From Scilla litardierei (Eukaryota > Streptophyta > Magnoliopsida > Asparagales > Asparagaceae), in contig JAULAV010009336.1 in assembly GCA_030789695.1 (NCBI GenBank), positions 1-64,000 on the forward strand: 64,000 nt of DNA, written 5' to 3'. The notes under the pieces are model-generated. The model made no database searches. It worked only from the letters and a program-made list of their open reading frames with translations, and was not told the DNA's origin. The position numbers and the translations under genes are program-made. The first letter of the stretch is position 1, and each line of letters starts with the position of its first letter. Below, piece after piece: positions 48,188-58,740 of the stretch.

Positions 48188-48260
48188 TCCCCCCACTGAT
48201 CCCCCCTTCAATTTTCAAACTTTTTCCCCTCCAAGTTTCCCCCCAAACTTTTGTCCCAAT
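48188..48260 (-). other. G-run array in Helitron 2 5' region
   Basis: Several runs of four to six G occur on the - strand (tttccccccact, gatccccccttc, tttccccccaaac on +). They correspond in place to the G runs of Helitron 1 at 6,040-6,122. Confidence 0.55.
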
Positions 48261-48382
48261 CAGCTTTCCCTCTCAAATTTCAAAGCTCCTAATTTATTGT
48301 CCTAGTCAGCAAGAAAAAGTATGACTGGACTTATGACTGGGATATGACTGGGACAAAATTCAAATTATTCATCAAATATAGA

Positions 48383-48446
<64 letters not shown>
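48383..48446. repeat. (GATA)n followed by (TA)n
   Basis: About eight GATA units run into a TA tract. The Helitron 2 5' end lies in or beside the GATA units. Confidence 0.95.
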
Positions 48447-48448
<2 letters not shown>

Positions 48449-48614
48449 ATTAATGGGTATCATACGCCATATGAGAGCTTCTCTCATACTCCCTCTCACA
48501 TAAAGCACTCAAGTACAAGCCCACATGGGCTTGTACTTGGTTGTACTTGGGTGCTTTATGTGAGAGGGCGTATGAGAGAAGCTCTCATATGGCGTATGAT
48601 AGCCATTATTCTCA
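48447..48614. mobile_element. Palindromic MITE copy 2
   Basis: Inverted arms begin with taatgggtatcatacgccat and end with ggcgtatgatagccattatt. The centre is near agcccacatgggct. Same family as 38,098-38,270, with a duplicated 'ttgtacttgg' in one arm. Confidence 0.85.
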
Positions 48615-48615
48615 T

Positions 48616-48787
48616 ATTAGAATAATGGGTATCATACGCCATATGAGGGCTTGCCTCATATCCCCTCTCACATAAAGGAATCAAGTACAACCAAGTACAA
48701 GCCCATGTGGGCTTGTACTTGGTTGCTTTATGTGAGAGGGAATATGAGGCAAGGCCTCATATGGCGTATGATACCCATTATTCCCAT
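48616..48787. mobile_element. Palindromic MITE copy 3
   Basis: It runs from tagaataatgggtatcatac to gtatgatacccattattccc. The arms differ from copies 1 and 2 at matching positions on both sides (gagggcttgcctcat / atgaggcaaggcctcat), that is, compensatory changes that keep the hairpin. Confidence 0.85.
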
Positions 48788-48803
48788 ATATATATATATA
48801 TAT
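48787..48803. repeat. (TA)n microsatellite
   Basis: A short TA tract between MITE copy 3 and the next element. Confidence 0.9.
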
Positions 48804-49191
48804 AGAAAGGGATATGAGCATTCGGTGTAGGAAATTTCCTACACCGTCCTCGTAAAACTTCAATTTCCTAACTTTTTTCCAATAATCACCACCGTTCATC
48901 TTGATGTACTTATTATGGATGGTGAACATACCAAAAATCAAGTGAATCCAACTTTATTTTACCCTCGATCCGATTGTTACAAATTCAACGTTTTCAGAAC
49001 AATAGAACTTTTTGTCACGAGCCGATCGAAGGTCAAATCCCCCTAGGGTTCACCCATATTTGGGGTTTTGGGGTTTTAGAATGTGTACAACAATTCTAAG
49101 CAAAAAAAATTTCAAAAAATTAAGCGGACTGTGGTGTTTTTGCAGGGCGGTGTAGGAAATTTCCTACACCGAATGCTCACCTCCCTCAAGC

Positions 49192-49195
<4 letters not shown>
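48804..49195. mobile_element. MITE-like element with palindromic terminal inverted repeats, ~390 bp
   Basis: The terminal inverted repeats contain gagcattcggtgtaggaaat extended to a perfect 24-bp palindrome (cggtgtaggaaa/tttcctacaccg) at both ends: 48,823-48,846 and 49,148-49,171. TA repeat lies on each side. The interior has no ORF of note. Weak similarity to 38,346-38,724 suggests a related family. Confidence 0.75.

Positions 49196-49285
<90 letters not shown>
49193..49285. repeat. (TA)n microsatellite
   Basis: About 90 bp of TA repeat lies at the right edge of the nested insertions. Copia sequence resumes after it. Confidence 0.97.
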
Positions 49286-49289
<4 letters not shown>

Positions 49290-49469
49290 TGACATGAGTA
49301 CAAGTCATATGGACATCACCATGTCCAACAAAATACATCATGATCAAAAAATACAGCATCATGATCTCAAAAACACATGATCAAATATCATCGTACATCA
49401 TCATACATTATCACACAGAAAATCTAACCATCATACAGATAAACTCCAGCAAACACTACAAAAAAAAAT
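49286..49469 (-). other. Copia 3' non-coding region
   Basis: AT-rich with repeated catca/tgatgat phrases (atcatgatctcaaaaacac, catcgtacatcatcatac). It lies downstream of the extra ORF and has no gene. Confidence 0.5.
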
Positions 49470-50954
49470 CTACGTGTGAGTGTCTCTAGGTGCAACAGAG
49501 GAAGAAGTAGGATCTGTGTCAGCAGGGGTATCCTCTGGAGGAGGGTTAGCAGCAGCATCCTGAGTAGAAGCTACACCAGGATGCACAACGACATCAGTGA
49601 CGATGGGATGAGGAGGCTTACAAGGCTGAGGAGGAACAAAACGTCTCAGATGCTCAGGGAAGGGTATACCCTGATGTTGGAACAACTGAAAAGCCAACTC
49701 ATAAAGACCAGACACCATCTCAAAGAGGGTGTCAATAGCGGGAGGAGCAGATGAAGATGGCTGGTCAATAGGTGGAACTGTAGAGGAAGACGGAGCAGAA
49801 GTGGATTTCCTCTTCTTTGATGTAGACTGCAGAGCCGAAGAGGACTTCGACTTCGCAAAAGCATCGAGAAGAGGACCAAAAGGCACGGGCTCGAAGGGAG
49901 ACAAGTCAATCCCAAAATATTGAAAGACGAGAGTGAGAAGACCACCATATGGAATGTGAGAGGAGGAAGAAGTAAACTCGATCTTGTCCATCCTATCAAG
50001 GAGGACACAGGCCCAGTTCACGGACATCCCGGAGAAAATCGCACACATACACCTCAAAATATCCTGGGAAGGCTGGTCAGATGATCTGCTTCATCAGGAT
50101 GTTGGACTTCACCACGAGGTGAACAGCCCAACCCCTAGCCGAAAACATAGACAACCTAATACCAGAAGATAGAGCTGAGGGTATCTCACGAAACATGTCC
50201 CGGAGGATAGACTGATCAAGCTCATCAATGTCAGAAATGCAAATGTCAGAAGGAAGAGATCCAGTGGAGGGAATCCTAAGAATGGTCCCTAAGAGAGAGG
50301 GATCAATACGAATGGGGGTTCCCTGGACAACGGTGTCAATGACTCCGGTGGTCGAATACTCACTGCAAACGCGGTTAGCATAGAAGAGCTTAACCAAAAA
50401 TGGATAAGCCCGAGGAGATTCGCTCTGAGAGAAGCGAAAAAGGTCAGCCAAACGGGTAGCAGATAGAAGCTCTGAAAGTCTCTCAGCGGTGAAGGGGGGA
50501 AAACGATATAACGCTCTCTAAGAAGTTTGATCCCTATGAGAGAGTGAAATTTTGCCAAGCAAAGATCATCTCGGCAAATGGGAACAAGGGGATCAGCAGA
50601 TGGCACGACAGGAGATTCTTCTGCAGAACTCGACACAGAAGGGGAAGGAGAAGCCTCAGCACTAGGCTCATTGATGCGAACACCAATGGGCTTGCACTGA
50701 CGCTTGATCAGGGGGTCAGTGTCAGAAGAAAAAGACCCAGAAGGAGAATAACCCTGCGAAGTAGAATGAGAGGGAGATTCGGCTTGTTTGGATCGGGCCT
50801 TATAGGGTTTCTTGTTCTTGGCGATGGTAGGCTTAGGAGCCCTAGGCTGCTTAGAGGCCATGATCTTTCCCTTTCCCTTAGTCTTGGGAGCGATAGAACA
50901 GTCAATCGAAAGAGTTGAAGATCGACAAGAGATGTAATCAAAAGACAATCGCAC
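49470..50954 (-). pseudogene. Extra ORF downstream of copia pol ('putative plant transposon protein' type), broken
   Basis: On the - strand there are three open pieces in order. 50,289-50,954 has a basic Ser/Pro-rich N-terminal part with GKGKIMASKQPRAPKP. 50,077-50,451 has the globular core (SPRAYPFLVKLFYANRVCSE, DPSLLGTILRIPSTG). 49,470-50,057 has the C-terminal part (NWACVLLDRMDKIEF, a Ser-rich linker, ELAFQLFQHQGIPFPEHLRR). Outer pieces share a frame and the middle one differs, so at least two frameshifts. The fold resembles the plant 'putative transposon protein' domain (I think PF20167) found in retroelement extra ORFs. No signal peptide or clear membrane segment is seen, so a true envelope is unlikely. 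The start is 50,954, or 50,861 at MASKQ. Confidence 0.65.
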
Positions 50955-51125
50955 GAGAAAGAGAACCGAGGGAGAATCAGACCTTGTCGAAAGACACGAA
51001 GAGACAACGAAGAAGCAATCGACAAGCAGCGAGGAGGAGATCGAAGGCTGTGGAAATGAGCGGAAAGATGAACGGTTTCAATCAAAGGAGAGAGAAAACG
51101 TGGGTCAAAAAGAACTGTCTCGATG

Positions 51126-51131
51126 TATATA
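51126..51131 (-). promoter_or_regulatory. TATA-like box upstream of extra ORF
   Basis: CTTATATACATCG on the - strand lies about 265 bp before the ATG at 50,861 and about 85 bp downstream of the nearest motif of the palindrome cluster. In the LTR the TATA-to-cluster distance is also about 85 bp. Confidence 0.45.
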
Positions 51132-51209
51132 AGAAAGGGGTGAATTAATCTGGACCAGTGGATCAAAGAATTGACGACTCAGATCGAAACAGTGAACCGC
51201 CACAACAGG

Positions 51210-51540
51210 AGACATTCGACTGATGAACAAAAGTCATTCGACTGGCTGAAGTGATAAGAAATAAGCTCAGGATGACAGACAGTCGACTGTTAAGTAACAT
51301 ACAGTCGCCTGTCCATGGAACAGTCGACTGTAGTATACGCATCAGTCGACTGACTGAGAATCAATAAAATTCATCAAAAAGACAGAGATTACTGACGAAT
51401 TTTGACAGAAAATACATGCGCCTGATGACCAAAATGAGTCGCATGTTGAAACAACAGTCGACTGTAAATCTGTCACCAGTCGTCTGTGCGAAAGATACAC
51501 TGCAGACAGAGAAGTTAGAGTAGGGCAGTCGACTGTCGAA
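51210..51540. promoter_or_regulatory. Internal cluster of ACAGTCGACTGT-like palindromes
   Basis: About ten to eleven copies of cagtcgactg and variants (cattcgactga, acagtcgcctg, ccagtcgtctg) lie in some 330 bp between the RNase H gene and the extra ORF. The same motif fills the LTR U3 region. The motif copies are visible directly; regulatory function is inference. Confidence 0.6.
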
Positions 51541-51822
51541 GGAAGGACACTTGTCTATCCTGGTCCAAAAATGCATAGTGAGATAAAAATCCAGAGAATA
51601 TGAACACTCACCCTAGGACATATACTCTAATCACAAACTCATCATAAAATCAATGTAAAAAACGATACATCATTTATTACACAAATCTCTAAAAGCATTC
51701 TCAAAACTCATTTAATCGAAGAAATCTCAATTGCTTTCTTAAAACAAATATATGATATATCAAATGAAGAGAGGCAACAAGATTATATGAGTAAAAAATG
51801 TTAACAAAATAAATAAGATGAT

Positions 51823-52578
51823 CTAAATATCAACTTCACCTACAATCCCTAATTCTCCACGCAACCTCACAAATAAATCTTCTTTAAAAGGTTTTGTGAA
51901 GATGTCAGCAATTTGTTTTTGGGTTTCAATGTACTCTAAGATGATGTCCTTCTTAGCTACATGATCATTGATAAAATGATGTCTCACATCTATGTGTTTG
52001 GTACGGGAGTGATGTACCGGGTTCTTGGAAAGACATATAGCACTTTGGTTATCAACCATGATAGGACAAGTATCACAATTGACACCATAGTCTCTAAGAG
52101 TGTGTCTCATCCAAAGGACTTGTGCACATGTAAGACCCGCGGCAATATATTCCGCTTCAGTCGTGGACAAAGATACAGAGTTCTGTTTCTTGGAAAAACA
52201 AGAAACTAAGGAATTTCCTAGAAAATGGCACGTGCCACTAGTACCTTTCCTATCGGACTTGCATCCGGCAAAGTCGGTATCACTATATGAGATTAACTCT
52301 TATGTGCTAGATTTAGTGTAAAGTAACACATAATCTAGTGACTGATTGAGATAATGAAATATTTGTTTAACCGCAATCAAGTGTGACTCTTTAGGTCTAG
52401 CTTGATATCTAACACACAAGCATACAGAAAACATGATATCGGGCCTACTAGCAGTTAAATAAAGTAAGCTATAAATCATACCTCGATATAGACGAACGTC
52501 TACATCTTTTCCGTTCTCATCCTTGTGTAGATGGGTTGTCGTACTCATGGGAGTCCTTTTGCTTGAAGATGATTCCAT
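51823..52578 (-). pseudogene. Copia RNase H (C-terminal pol)
   Basis: Two open parts in one frame, 52,300-52,578 and 51,823-52,170, are separated by stop(s) near 52,299. The C-terminal part has STTEAEYIAAG, VDNQSAICLSKNP, HHSRTKHIDVRHHF and QIADIFTKP, the standard copia RNase H signature that removes RNA from the RNA-DNA hybrid. It ends RGELGIVGEVDI. The ending is close to SIRE-type elements (…LRxELGM…). Confidence 0.85.
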
Positions 52579-52605
52579 CCCGAATCGCTTAATAAGCTCC
52601 CCTAT

Positions 52606-53829
52606 TTACTTTGTTTGATGTATGAAAGTCCCATCCTTCATTTGTCGAATTTGTAGTCCAAGGAAGTAAGTGAGCTCTCCCATGTGGCTCATCTCGAATA
52701 CATCCTTCATAGACTTAGAAAATTCTTGACAAAGATTAAAGTTAGTAGAACCAAATATTATATCGTCTACATAAACTTGAATCAAAAGGATGTCATTTTC
52801 ATAATCTTTAATGAAAAGTGTTAAATCAACTTCTCCCATTTTAAAACCTAAACCCAAAAGAAAGGACTTGAGTAGATCATACCAAGCTCTGGGGGCTTGT
52901 CTCAACCCACACAACGCTTTCTTAAGTTTGGAAACATGGTTTGAAAATTTTTTATGAATGAAACCGGGAGGTTGAGAAACATATAATTCTTCATAGACAT
53001 TCCCATTTAAAAATACACTGTTAACATCCATTTGAAATAGTTTGAAATTCTTATGGGATGTAAAAGATAAAAGCAATCTAATAGCTTCTAATCTAGCTAT
53101 GGGAGAAAAGGATTCTTCGAAATCAATACCTTCCTCTTGCCGATAGACTTGAGCTACTAACCTTGCTTTATTCCTTGTGATTAACTCGTTCTCATCGGTC
53201 TTGTTCTTGAAGATCCATTTGGTCCCAATAACTTGGTGACTTCTTGGAAGAGGAACAAGCTCCCAAACTTCATTTCTCTCGAATTGCATTAGTTCTTCTT
53301 CCATTGCCACTATCCAAGAGCTATCCTCACAAGCTTCTTGGATGTTCTTTGTCTCAATGGTAGAGACAAATGCGCAACGAGAGAATTCTTCAATTCTTGA
53401 ACTCGTTCGAACACGCACACTAATATCTCCAATAATTTGGTCATGTGGATGGTTGCGAACGGTTGGGTAAGCTTTGGGTATTCCTGCATCACTTGGAACA
53501 TCTTCAACAATCTCATTAGTAGTGTTAGTCTCAATAATCGAATCATTAATATTAACATTATTAAGAGAATCACAAATAGCATCTACACTATCATCATCGA
53601 CATGCGGAAAATCAAAATCTTCATAAAATGATACATGTAGTGATTCCTCGATTGTTGAAGAAGTTTTGTTGTATATCCGATAGGCTTTGCTACGTGTGGA
53701 ATATCCAACAAAAATTCCTTCATCGGATCTTGGCTCAAATTTATCTAAATTACCAAAAAAGTTCTTGATAAAACATTTTGAACCAAAAATAAGAAAATAT
53801 TTAACTTGAGGTTTTTTGTCATAAAACAA
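52606..53829 (-). pseudogene. Copia reverse transcriptase
   Basis: The 407-codon open part covers the integrase tail ([10 protein letters not shown]…[18 protein letters not shown]), a linker, and [65 protein letters not shown], the catalytic YVDDI at about 52,760-52,774, and [22 protein letters not shown] has Asn-Ser where Lys-Ser/Thr-Ala is usual. An ochre stop at about 52,603 (…HQTK stop) ends the frame, which continues in the same frame into RNase H. A stop at 53,912-53,914 separates it from the integrase core. Confidence 0.9.
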
Positions 53830-53913
53830 CTCAAAACAAGTTTTGTTCGTTCAAGGTCTCACTAGGATCCTATTGAGCACATAACATGCTGTGTGCACCG
53901 CCTCTGTCCAAAA

Positions 53914-54264
53914 TTATAGTTCAGGATGACTATAATGGAGCATAGTACAAGCACACTCAATAAGAGTCCTATTCTTTCTCTCTACGACACCATTTTGTGG
54001 TGGTGCCCGAGGGAAGAAAAAGTTGTGAGTTATCCCGGTGTCATCACAAAACTTTTTAAAAGATTCATTCTCAAATTCTCTTCCATGATCACTACGGATA
54101 GTGATAATGGTGGATCCTAAGAAATTCTGAATTTTCTTTGCAAATATGGTAAACTCTTCTTCAAAAGCTTCATTCTTATTAGTTAAGAATGAAACCCAAG
54201 TAAATATAGAGAAGTCGTCAACGACAACTAATCCATAATGAGCATTGCCTAAAGAGGCCCACAC
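53914..54264 (-). pseudogene. Copia integrase core
   Basis: The open part contains YGLVVVDDFSIFTWV (first catalytic Asp), TIRSDHGREFENESF (second Asp) and PPQNGVVERKNRTL (Glu), the D,D-35-E triad of copia integrase, which joins cDNA to the host chromosome. It ends at a TAA after LHYSHPEL. Upstream the frame shifts relative to the zinc-binding part near 54,255. Confidence 0.9.
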
Positions 54265-54880
54265 AAATCTAGATGAAGAAGTTCTAGAGGCCTCTTAGAA
54301 GTAATGCCTTCTTTAAGCTTAAAAGATGATTTACTAAGTTTACCTCTTTGACACGAATCACAAAAGTTTTTCTTACTAAAAGCAATTTTAGGAAAACCTT
54401 TGACTAGATCATACTTAGCTAACTTATATAAGTGCTTGAAGTGAACATGACCAAAACGGCTATGCCATAATAGTTGTTCACTTGTATTAGCAACTAAGCA
54501 ATGTTTTATGGTTTTAGGCAAGCTCAAATAATAAATATTTTTACGCCTAATAATGATAAATAAAACATGTGAGTTAGAATCAACAATTTTACACAATCCT
54601 TCTTCAAAGTTAACCTTGTAACCTTTGTCACAAAGTTGACTAATGGAAATGAGATTGTGATATAAACCACTAACAAGAAATACATTAGTAATTAAGGGTT
54701 TTGACGGGTTACCGACAATACCTACACCAATGATGGTTCCCTTTTGGTTACCTCCAAAAGTGACAGTTGCACCATCCTTGATGCTAATCACTTCGGAGAG
54801 TAATGAGGGATCTCCCGTCATATGTTTGGAGCAACCACTGTCGAGAATCCATTCTCTCCTTTTAGAACTAGTTTGACCTT
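54249..54880 (-). pseudogene. Copia protease and integrase zinc-binding part
   Basis: The protease active site DSG (54,834-54,842, in WILDSGCSKHMTGD) is followed by FLVSGLYHNLISISQLCDKG, then the GAG-pre-integrase and zinc-binding part LLWHSRFGHVHFKHL … FCDSCQRGK (HHCC). Protease cleaves the polyprotein. This part is open from MTGD at 54,821 to 54,249 and then needs a frame change to enter the catalytic core. Confidence 0.88.
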
Positions 54881-54962
54881 TATTGCTCTTCTTCTTTCTC
54901 TTGGATACCTACATAATATACCATAAGCTCATGGTACCCAATGTTTGTTGGGTCCAAGGGCA

Positions 54963-56200
54963 TTAGCCCTTTGGAAGCCAAGTCCAAGTGGACTTTCGCT
55001 TTCCAACATAATTACTATTCTTAATAACATTATGAAAATAGGAATCAACATATGCATTCCTATCATTTAGGCTAGTGTTCTTAGGACCACAAATGGTGTA
55101 AATTTTGGGAGTCCTTTCCCTAGTTGCATGCATACTTGTTAGATTTCTATGTGGTGCATGCTTCTTAGGAACATGGTTTCTAGCATAAAAATGAGGTGGT
55201 GGATATGCATTGGACATACGAGGATGATATGTATGCTTGGAAACATGATGTTGTATGAAACATATGCGTCATGCATGACATGATGAGGTTGTGCATATAT
55301 GTAAGAATGATGCGTATGTGCATATGGGTGTATAGGAGCACGTACATGAGTATTTCTCATGTGTGGATTTGTACGTGTCCGTGGGTGTGGAGCATAGAAA
55401 GTGTCATGATTATCCACTTGTGAAGTAGGAGGTTTTCTACATGGATGAGTGTTGGTGTACATGTAAGCATGGCTTTGCTTTTGGTCTCCACCCTTAGTGG
55501 GTTTCTTGCCAACGGGAAGAGACGGTGAAGTGGTGACTTTCTTGATAGGATTGCTACCTATAGTGTCTTTGACACCACTTGTGGATGCACCGGAGGATGG
55601 CCTCACAAAGTCTATAGTGACACTACTATAGGAAGTGCGAGCATTTGCATTCACAAAGCCAAGACCAACACGATGTGTGGCCGGAAATTGGTTTGCTAGC
55701 AAATCGTCCAATTGTCCTTTTCCCTTATTGAATCTCATAATACGGGAGGACATGAGTTCATATTTCTCCTTAAGAGAAGAAATATCGGTATCCAAGGTGG
55801 ACACCCGTACTGTGAGCTCGTGCACTTGAGTTTTAAGAGAATCATTCTCTAAACCCAATTGTGTGTGTCGTGTAACTAGATCACTATTATCCTTAGGATG
55901 TGTTTGATATAGTTGAGATTTGAGGGCATTCACCTCATTTCTCAAGGTGACATTTTGAGAAGCTAAATTTATTTTCTCAAGAGTTAAGGTATCAACAATG
56001 GTGTCATTGTTGATAATGCGTGAAATAGATGAAATGCTAACATTCAATTTCTTTAAGTTAATATATCTAAACATTAGAGATTGATATTTAGCAAATAATT
56101 CTTTATTAGCAATGCGTAATTCATCCATTGTTACCTCGGTATCATCCATGTCGGAATCACTCTCATCGGAGAGTGGATCTTCTCGGGCCATGAAACACAT
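54963..56200 (-). pseudogene. Copia gag C-terminal / linker region
   Basis: The open part 55,139-56,200 starts with CFMAREDPLSDESDSDMDDT and runs into a long helical coiled-coil region (ELFAKYQSLMF, LEKINLASQNVTLRNEVNAL, LGLENDSLKTQVHELTVRVS). A Gly/Ser-rich part and a His/Tyr/Pro-rich part (THPCRKPPTSQVDNHDTFYA, then RTRTNPHMRNTHVRAP) follow. A frameshift near 55,200 leads to a short open stretch to 54,963 (CGPKNTSLNDRNAYVDSYFH … WTWLPKG), which is the usual gag-pol connector before protease in SIRE-type elements. Confidence 0.8.
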
Positions 56201-56236
56201 GTGGGTACTCTCACCCTTCTCATCATCGGAATCACT

Positions 56237-57286
56237 TTATGAATCTCCACTAGAGTCATCGAATGTACCGACGAGTCCTTTCTTCTTATCTCTCTTGTTC
56301 TTGTCGGACTTGTGGTACTTCGGATCCTTCCACTTCTCTTTGTTTCTTAGCATTGGGCAATCCTTCTTGATGTGCCTTGGCTTTACACTTAAAGTAAAGA
56401 GAGTAAGTATTATTAGTAGACTCAAATCGTTTGTTAGAGGGAAATTTACCTTTGCGAAAGAAGCGTTGGAACTTCTTCGCCATTTGGGCCATTTCACCCA
56501 AGTCCATCTCATCTTCTGAATCTTCACTCTTGGAGGATGAATTGGCGTTGAATGTCAAAGATTTCTTCTTGGCCTCCGAAGGATTCATCATAGCTCGAAT
56601 CTTTAATCGGTTCTCCCGTCTTACTTCATAATACATGAGAGTCTCGATAAGATTCACAACTGTGTAGGTCTTCAAGTCGTTGATCTCATCGATGGCGATA
56701 GCTCTTCTTCCCATTTGGAGATCATTCCCATTATGATCTTTCTTACCTTATCTGGTTCGGTGTATGTTTGGTCAAGAGCTTCCAATTCATTTGTGATGTC
56801 GGCAAAACGTCCATACATCGATGCAATGCTCTCATTTTCCTGCATATGAAACATATCGAAGTTTTGCACGACAACATAGAGTTTGAAAAGTTTTACCTTG
56901 TTCGTTCCCTCATGGGTAACGACGAGATGGTTCCAAATTTGATATGCACTATTACATGTGCATATCTTGTTGAACTCATTCGGGTCCAACGCACAATGAA
57001 GAGCGTTCATTGCTTTTGCGTTATTGACTTCGGCGGACTTCTCAGAAGTCGTCCATTTTTTAAAATCCTCTTCGGTGGGCTCGACGTATTCCTTGTGGAG
57101 GGTTCTTCACAGTGATGAAGCACTCCTTAAGAACGTCTCCATCCGGTATTTCCAATAACCGAAGTTTGTGCCATTGAAACGCGGAGGACGCACCGTTGAT
57201 TGACCTTCGAAAAGAGTGGACGCTCCATCATGATCGTGGTTGTTGTACGAAGGAGGTGGAGGAACGTTGTTGTTGTTGGATGCCAT
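56237..57286 (-). pseudogene. Copia gag (UBN2-type) with damaged zinc knuckle
   Basis: It starts at the ATG at 57,284-57,286 (MASNNNNVPPPPSYNN), 15 bp downstream of the PBS. It contains PPRFNGTNFGYWKYRMETFL, CTCNSAYQIWNHLVVTHEGT, ESIASMYGRFADITNELEAL and the ENRLKIRAMMN segment. These are hallmarks of the copia gag domain that builds the virus-like particle. It is broken by a stop near 57,107, a frameshift near 56,710 and another inside the zinc knuckle, where the first Cys is Tyr (YFKCKAK) and HIKKDCP lies in a different frame. Confidence 0.87.
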
Positions 57287-57300
57287 AGCTATAACCTTGC

Positions 57301-57312
57301 GCTCTGATACCA
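57301..57312 (-). other. Primer-binding site of copia element
   Basis: TGGTATCAGAGC on the - strand is complementary to the 3' end of initiator methionine tRNA. It lies two bases after the LTR end (TTTACA AT). Confidence 0.95.
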
Positions 57313-57991
57313 ATTGTAAAGATCCTGGCTATGGGGAAAACACTAGAAGGGGGTTGAATAGTGTTTATGCAATTTAAAACGATAGTTATACCAATTTAAA
57401 TGCTAACCAACAAAATAGTGCAGAATAGAAATTAACCCCAAAATAAAACACAAGCAAACGCAAAGATGTTTCAATGGTTCGGATTACCCAAGTCACTTTC
57501 CGACTTGTTCCCCTGGTAATCATACGTCCCTTCCACCCGGTTAACAACCGGATACTCAACTTAGAACCCTAACTTGAGCTTTCCTTAAAACCCACTTGTA
57601 GCAACCTTACAAGTGAAATCGAAATACAATCGACTGTCCTTGACTCCCACAACTGGGGAGCAAGCAAACCACTCTCACAACCAGAGAGCAAATTCAAATA
57701 ACGAAAGTTATGAAATATGAAAGCAACACTTAGAATCACCTATAACTTGAAGTAGAACTTGAAGGAGAAGTGTGTTGTGTGTTGAAGACTCTCTTGGAAG
57801 AGAGGAAAATCAATTTCTCTTGACTGCATCAAATGTCTAGAAGATATCTCTTTGGTTCTAGGTTGGAGAGCAAGAGATCAAAGATTTGAATTCTTAGGGC
57901 TTTTGGATTTGAAAACTTTGATCTTGAGAATGAAAACTTGAAAGATTTTGCAATGGAATGAGTAACATCTCAATGGAACAGTAGATGCTCC

Positions 57992-57998
57992 TTATATA
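57992..57998 (-). promoter_or_regulatory. TATA box of copia 5' LTR
   Basis: CCTATATAAGGAGC on the - strand. The matching box in the 3' LTR is at 36,208-36,213. Confidence 0.7.
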
Positions 57999-58079
57999 GG
58001 TTTCTCAAATCCTTAAAACAGAATTAGCAAAACCCTTTTGGAATCTGTGAGAAAACTCTCAACGGATAGAATCTGCGCT

Positions 58080-58740
58080 TGCGACAGTCGACTGCTAGAA
58101 AACCACAGTCGACTGTTGCACAGTCAGATCGGGTAGGTGAGAATTCATAACGGTAACTTACCACGTGGACAGTCGACGGTTGAAGCATAGACAGTCGACT
58201 GTTGAACCAACAGGCGACTGTAAATCCTACTACAGGCGACTGGCCGTAAGATGGGTAAGTTGAAGAATTCTGAAAAACATCTGAGATAACAGGACAGACG
58301 ACTGATGAGGAGAGGACAGTCGACTGTTAATCAGAACAGGCGACTGTAATTCCTTATACAGACGACTGTCAAAACCCTGAGATTTTCCAGAGAGTTGAGT
58401 CAACAAATTGGCTCACAGATAGACGACTGATGCTGTATTGACAGTCGACTGTTCCATTGGACACTCGATTGTAAATCCAACATAAGTCGACTGGCCAGAG
58501 TAATCAGAGAAATAGACTTTGGGCTAAGGATAGACAGGCGACTGATAAACAAAACACAGTCGACTGTCACTTGGACATGCGCCTTTGGATCGTCCATGAG
58601 TCGCCTATGGGAAATAAAACAGAGAAGCCCAAAACTAGACTGTAAAAGTTTGTGCATAACAGGCAAGTGTAGAACATAACACAGTCGACTGTTTTTGAGA
58701 CATGCGACTGTAAAAAATTCACCAGTCACCAGTCGAATGT
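58080..58740. promoter_or_regulatory. Palindrome cluster in copia 5' LTR
   Basis: Over fifteen copies of cagtcgactg, aggcgactg or agacgactg occur in 660 bp, starting about 85 bp upstream of the TATA box. The central GTCGAC is a palindrome. Function is inferred. Confidence 0.7.

Larger units (their letters stand above)
38934..48415 (-). mobile_element. Helitron 2, ~9.5 kb, same family as Helitron 1
   Basis: On the - strand the 3' end reads …CCCGTGCCCTACGGGCACGG, then GTTGTGACTAG, followed by host T. This is a hairpin plus CTAG terminus at 38,934-38,960. The 5' end begins with TC within a GATA/TCTATC tract; the exact start lies between 48,382 (TCTATATTTGATG) and 48,415. Both sides are TA repeat, consistent with A|T insertion. 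Terminal regions resemble Helitron 1 (shared 'aattattgttcg…aaattaggg' and G-run stretches). It carries fragments of at least three host genes on the - strand and no Rep/helicase ORF. Confidence 0.82.

Noticed and set aside
49470..50954. Viral envelope gene in the copia element
   Set aside because: No signal peptide, no membrane segment and no furin-like site are visible; the sequence resembles a plant transposon-protein domain instead.
51823..57286. Endogenous pararetrovirus
   Set aside because: Integrase precedes RT, LTRs, PBS and PPT are present, and there is a 5-bp target duplication, so it is a Ty1/copia element.
57301..57312. Possible tRNA gene at the methionine-tRNA-like sequence
   Set aside because: Only the 12-base primer-binding complement is present, without cloverleaf sequence.
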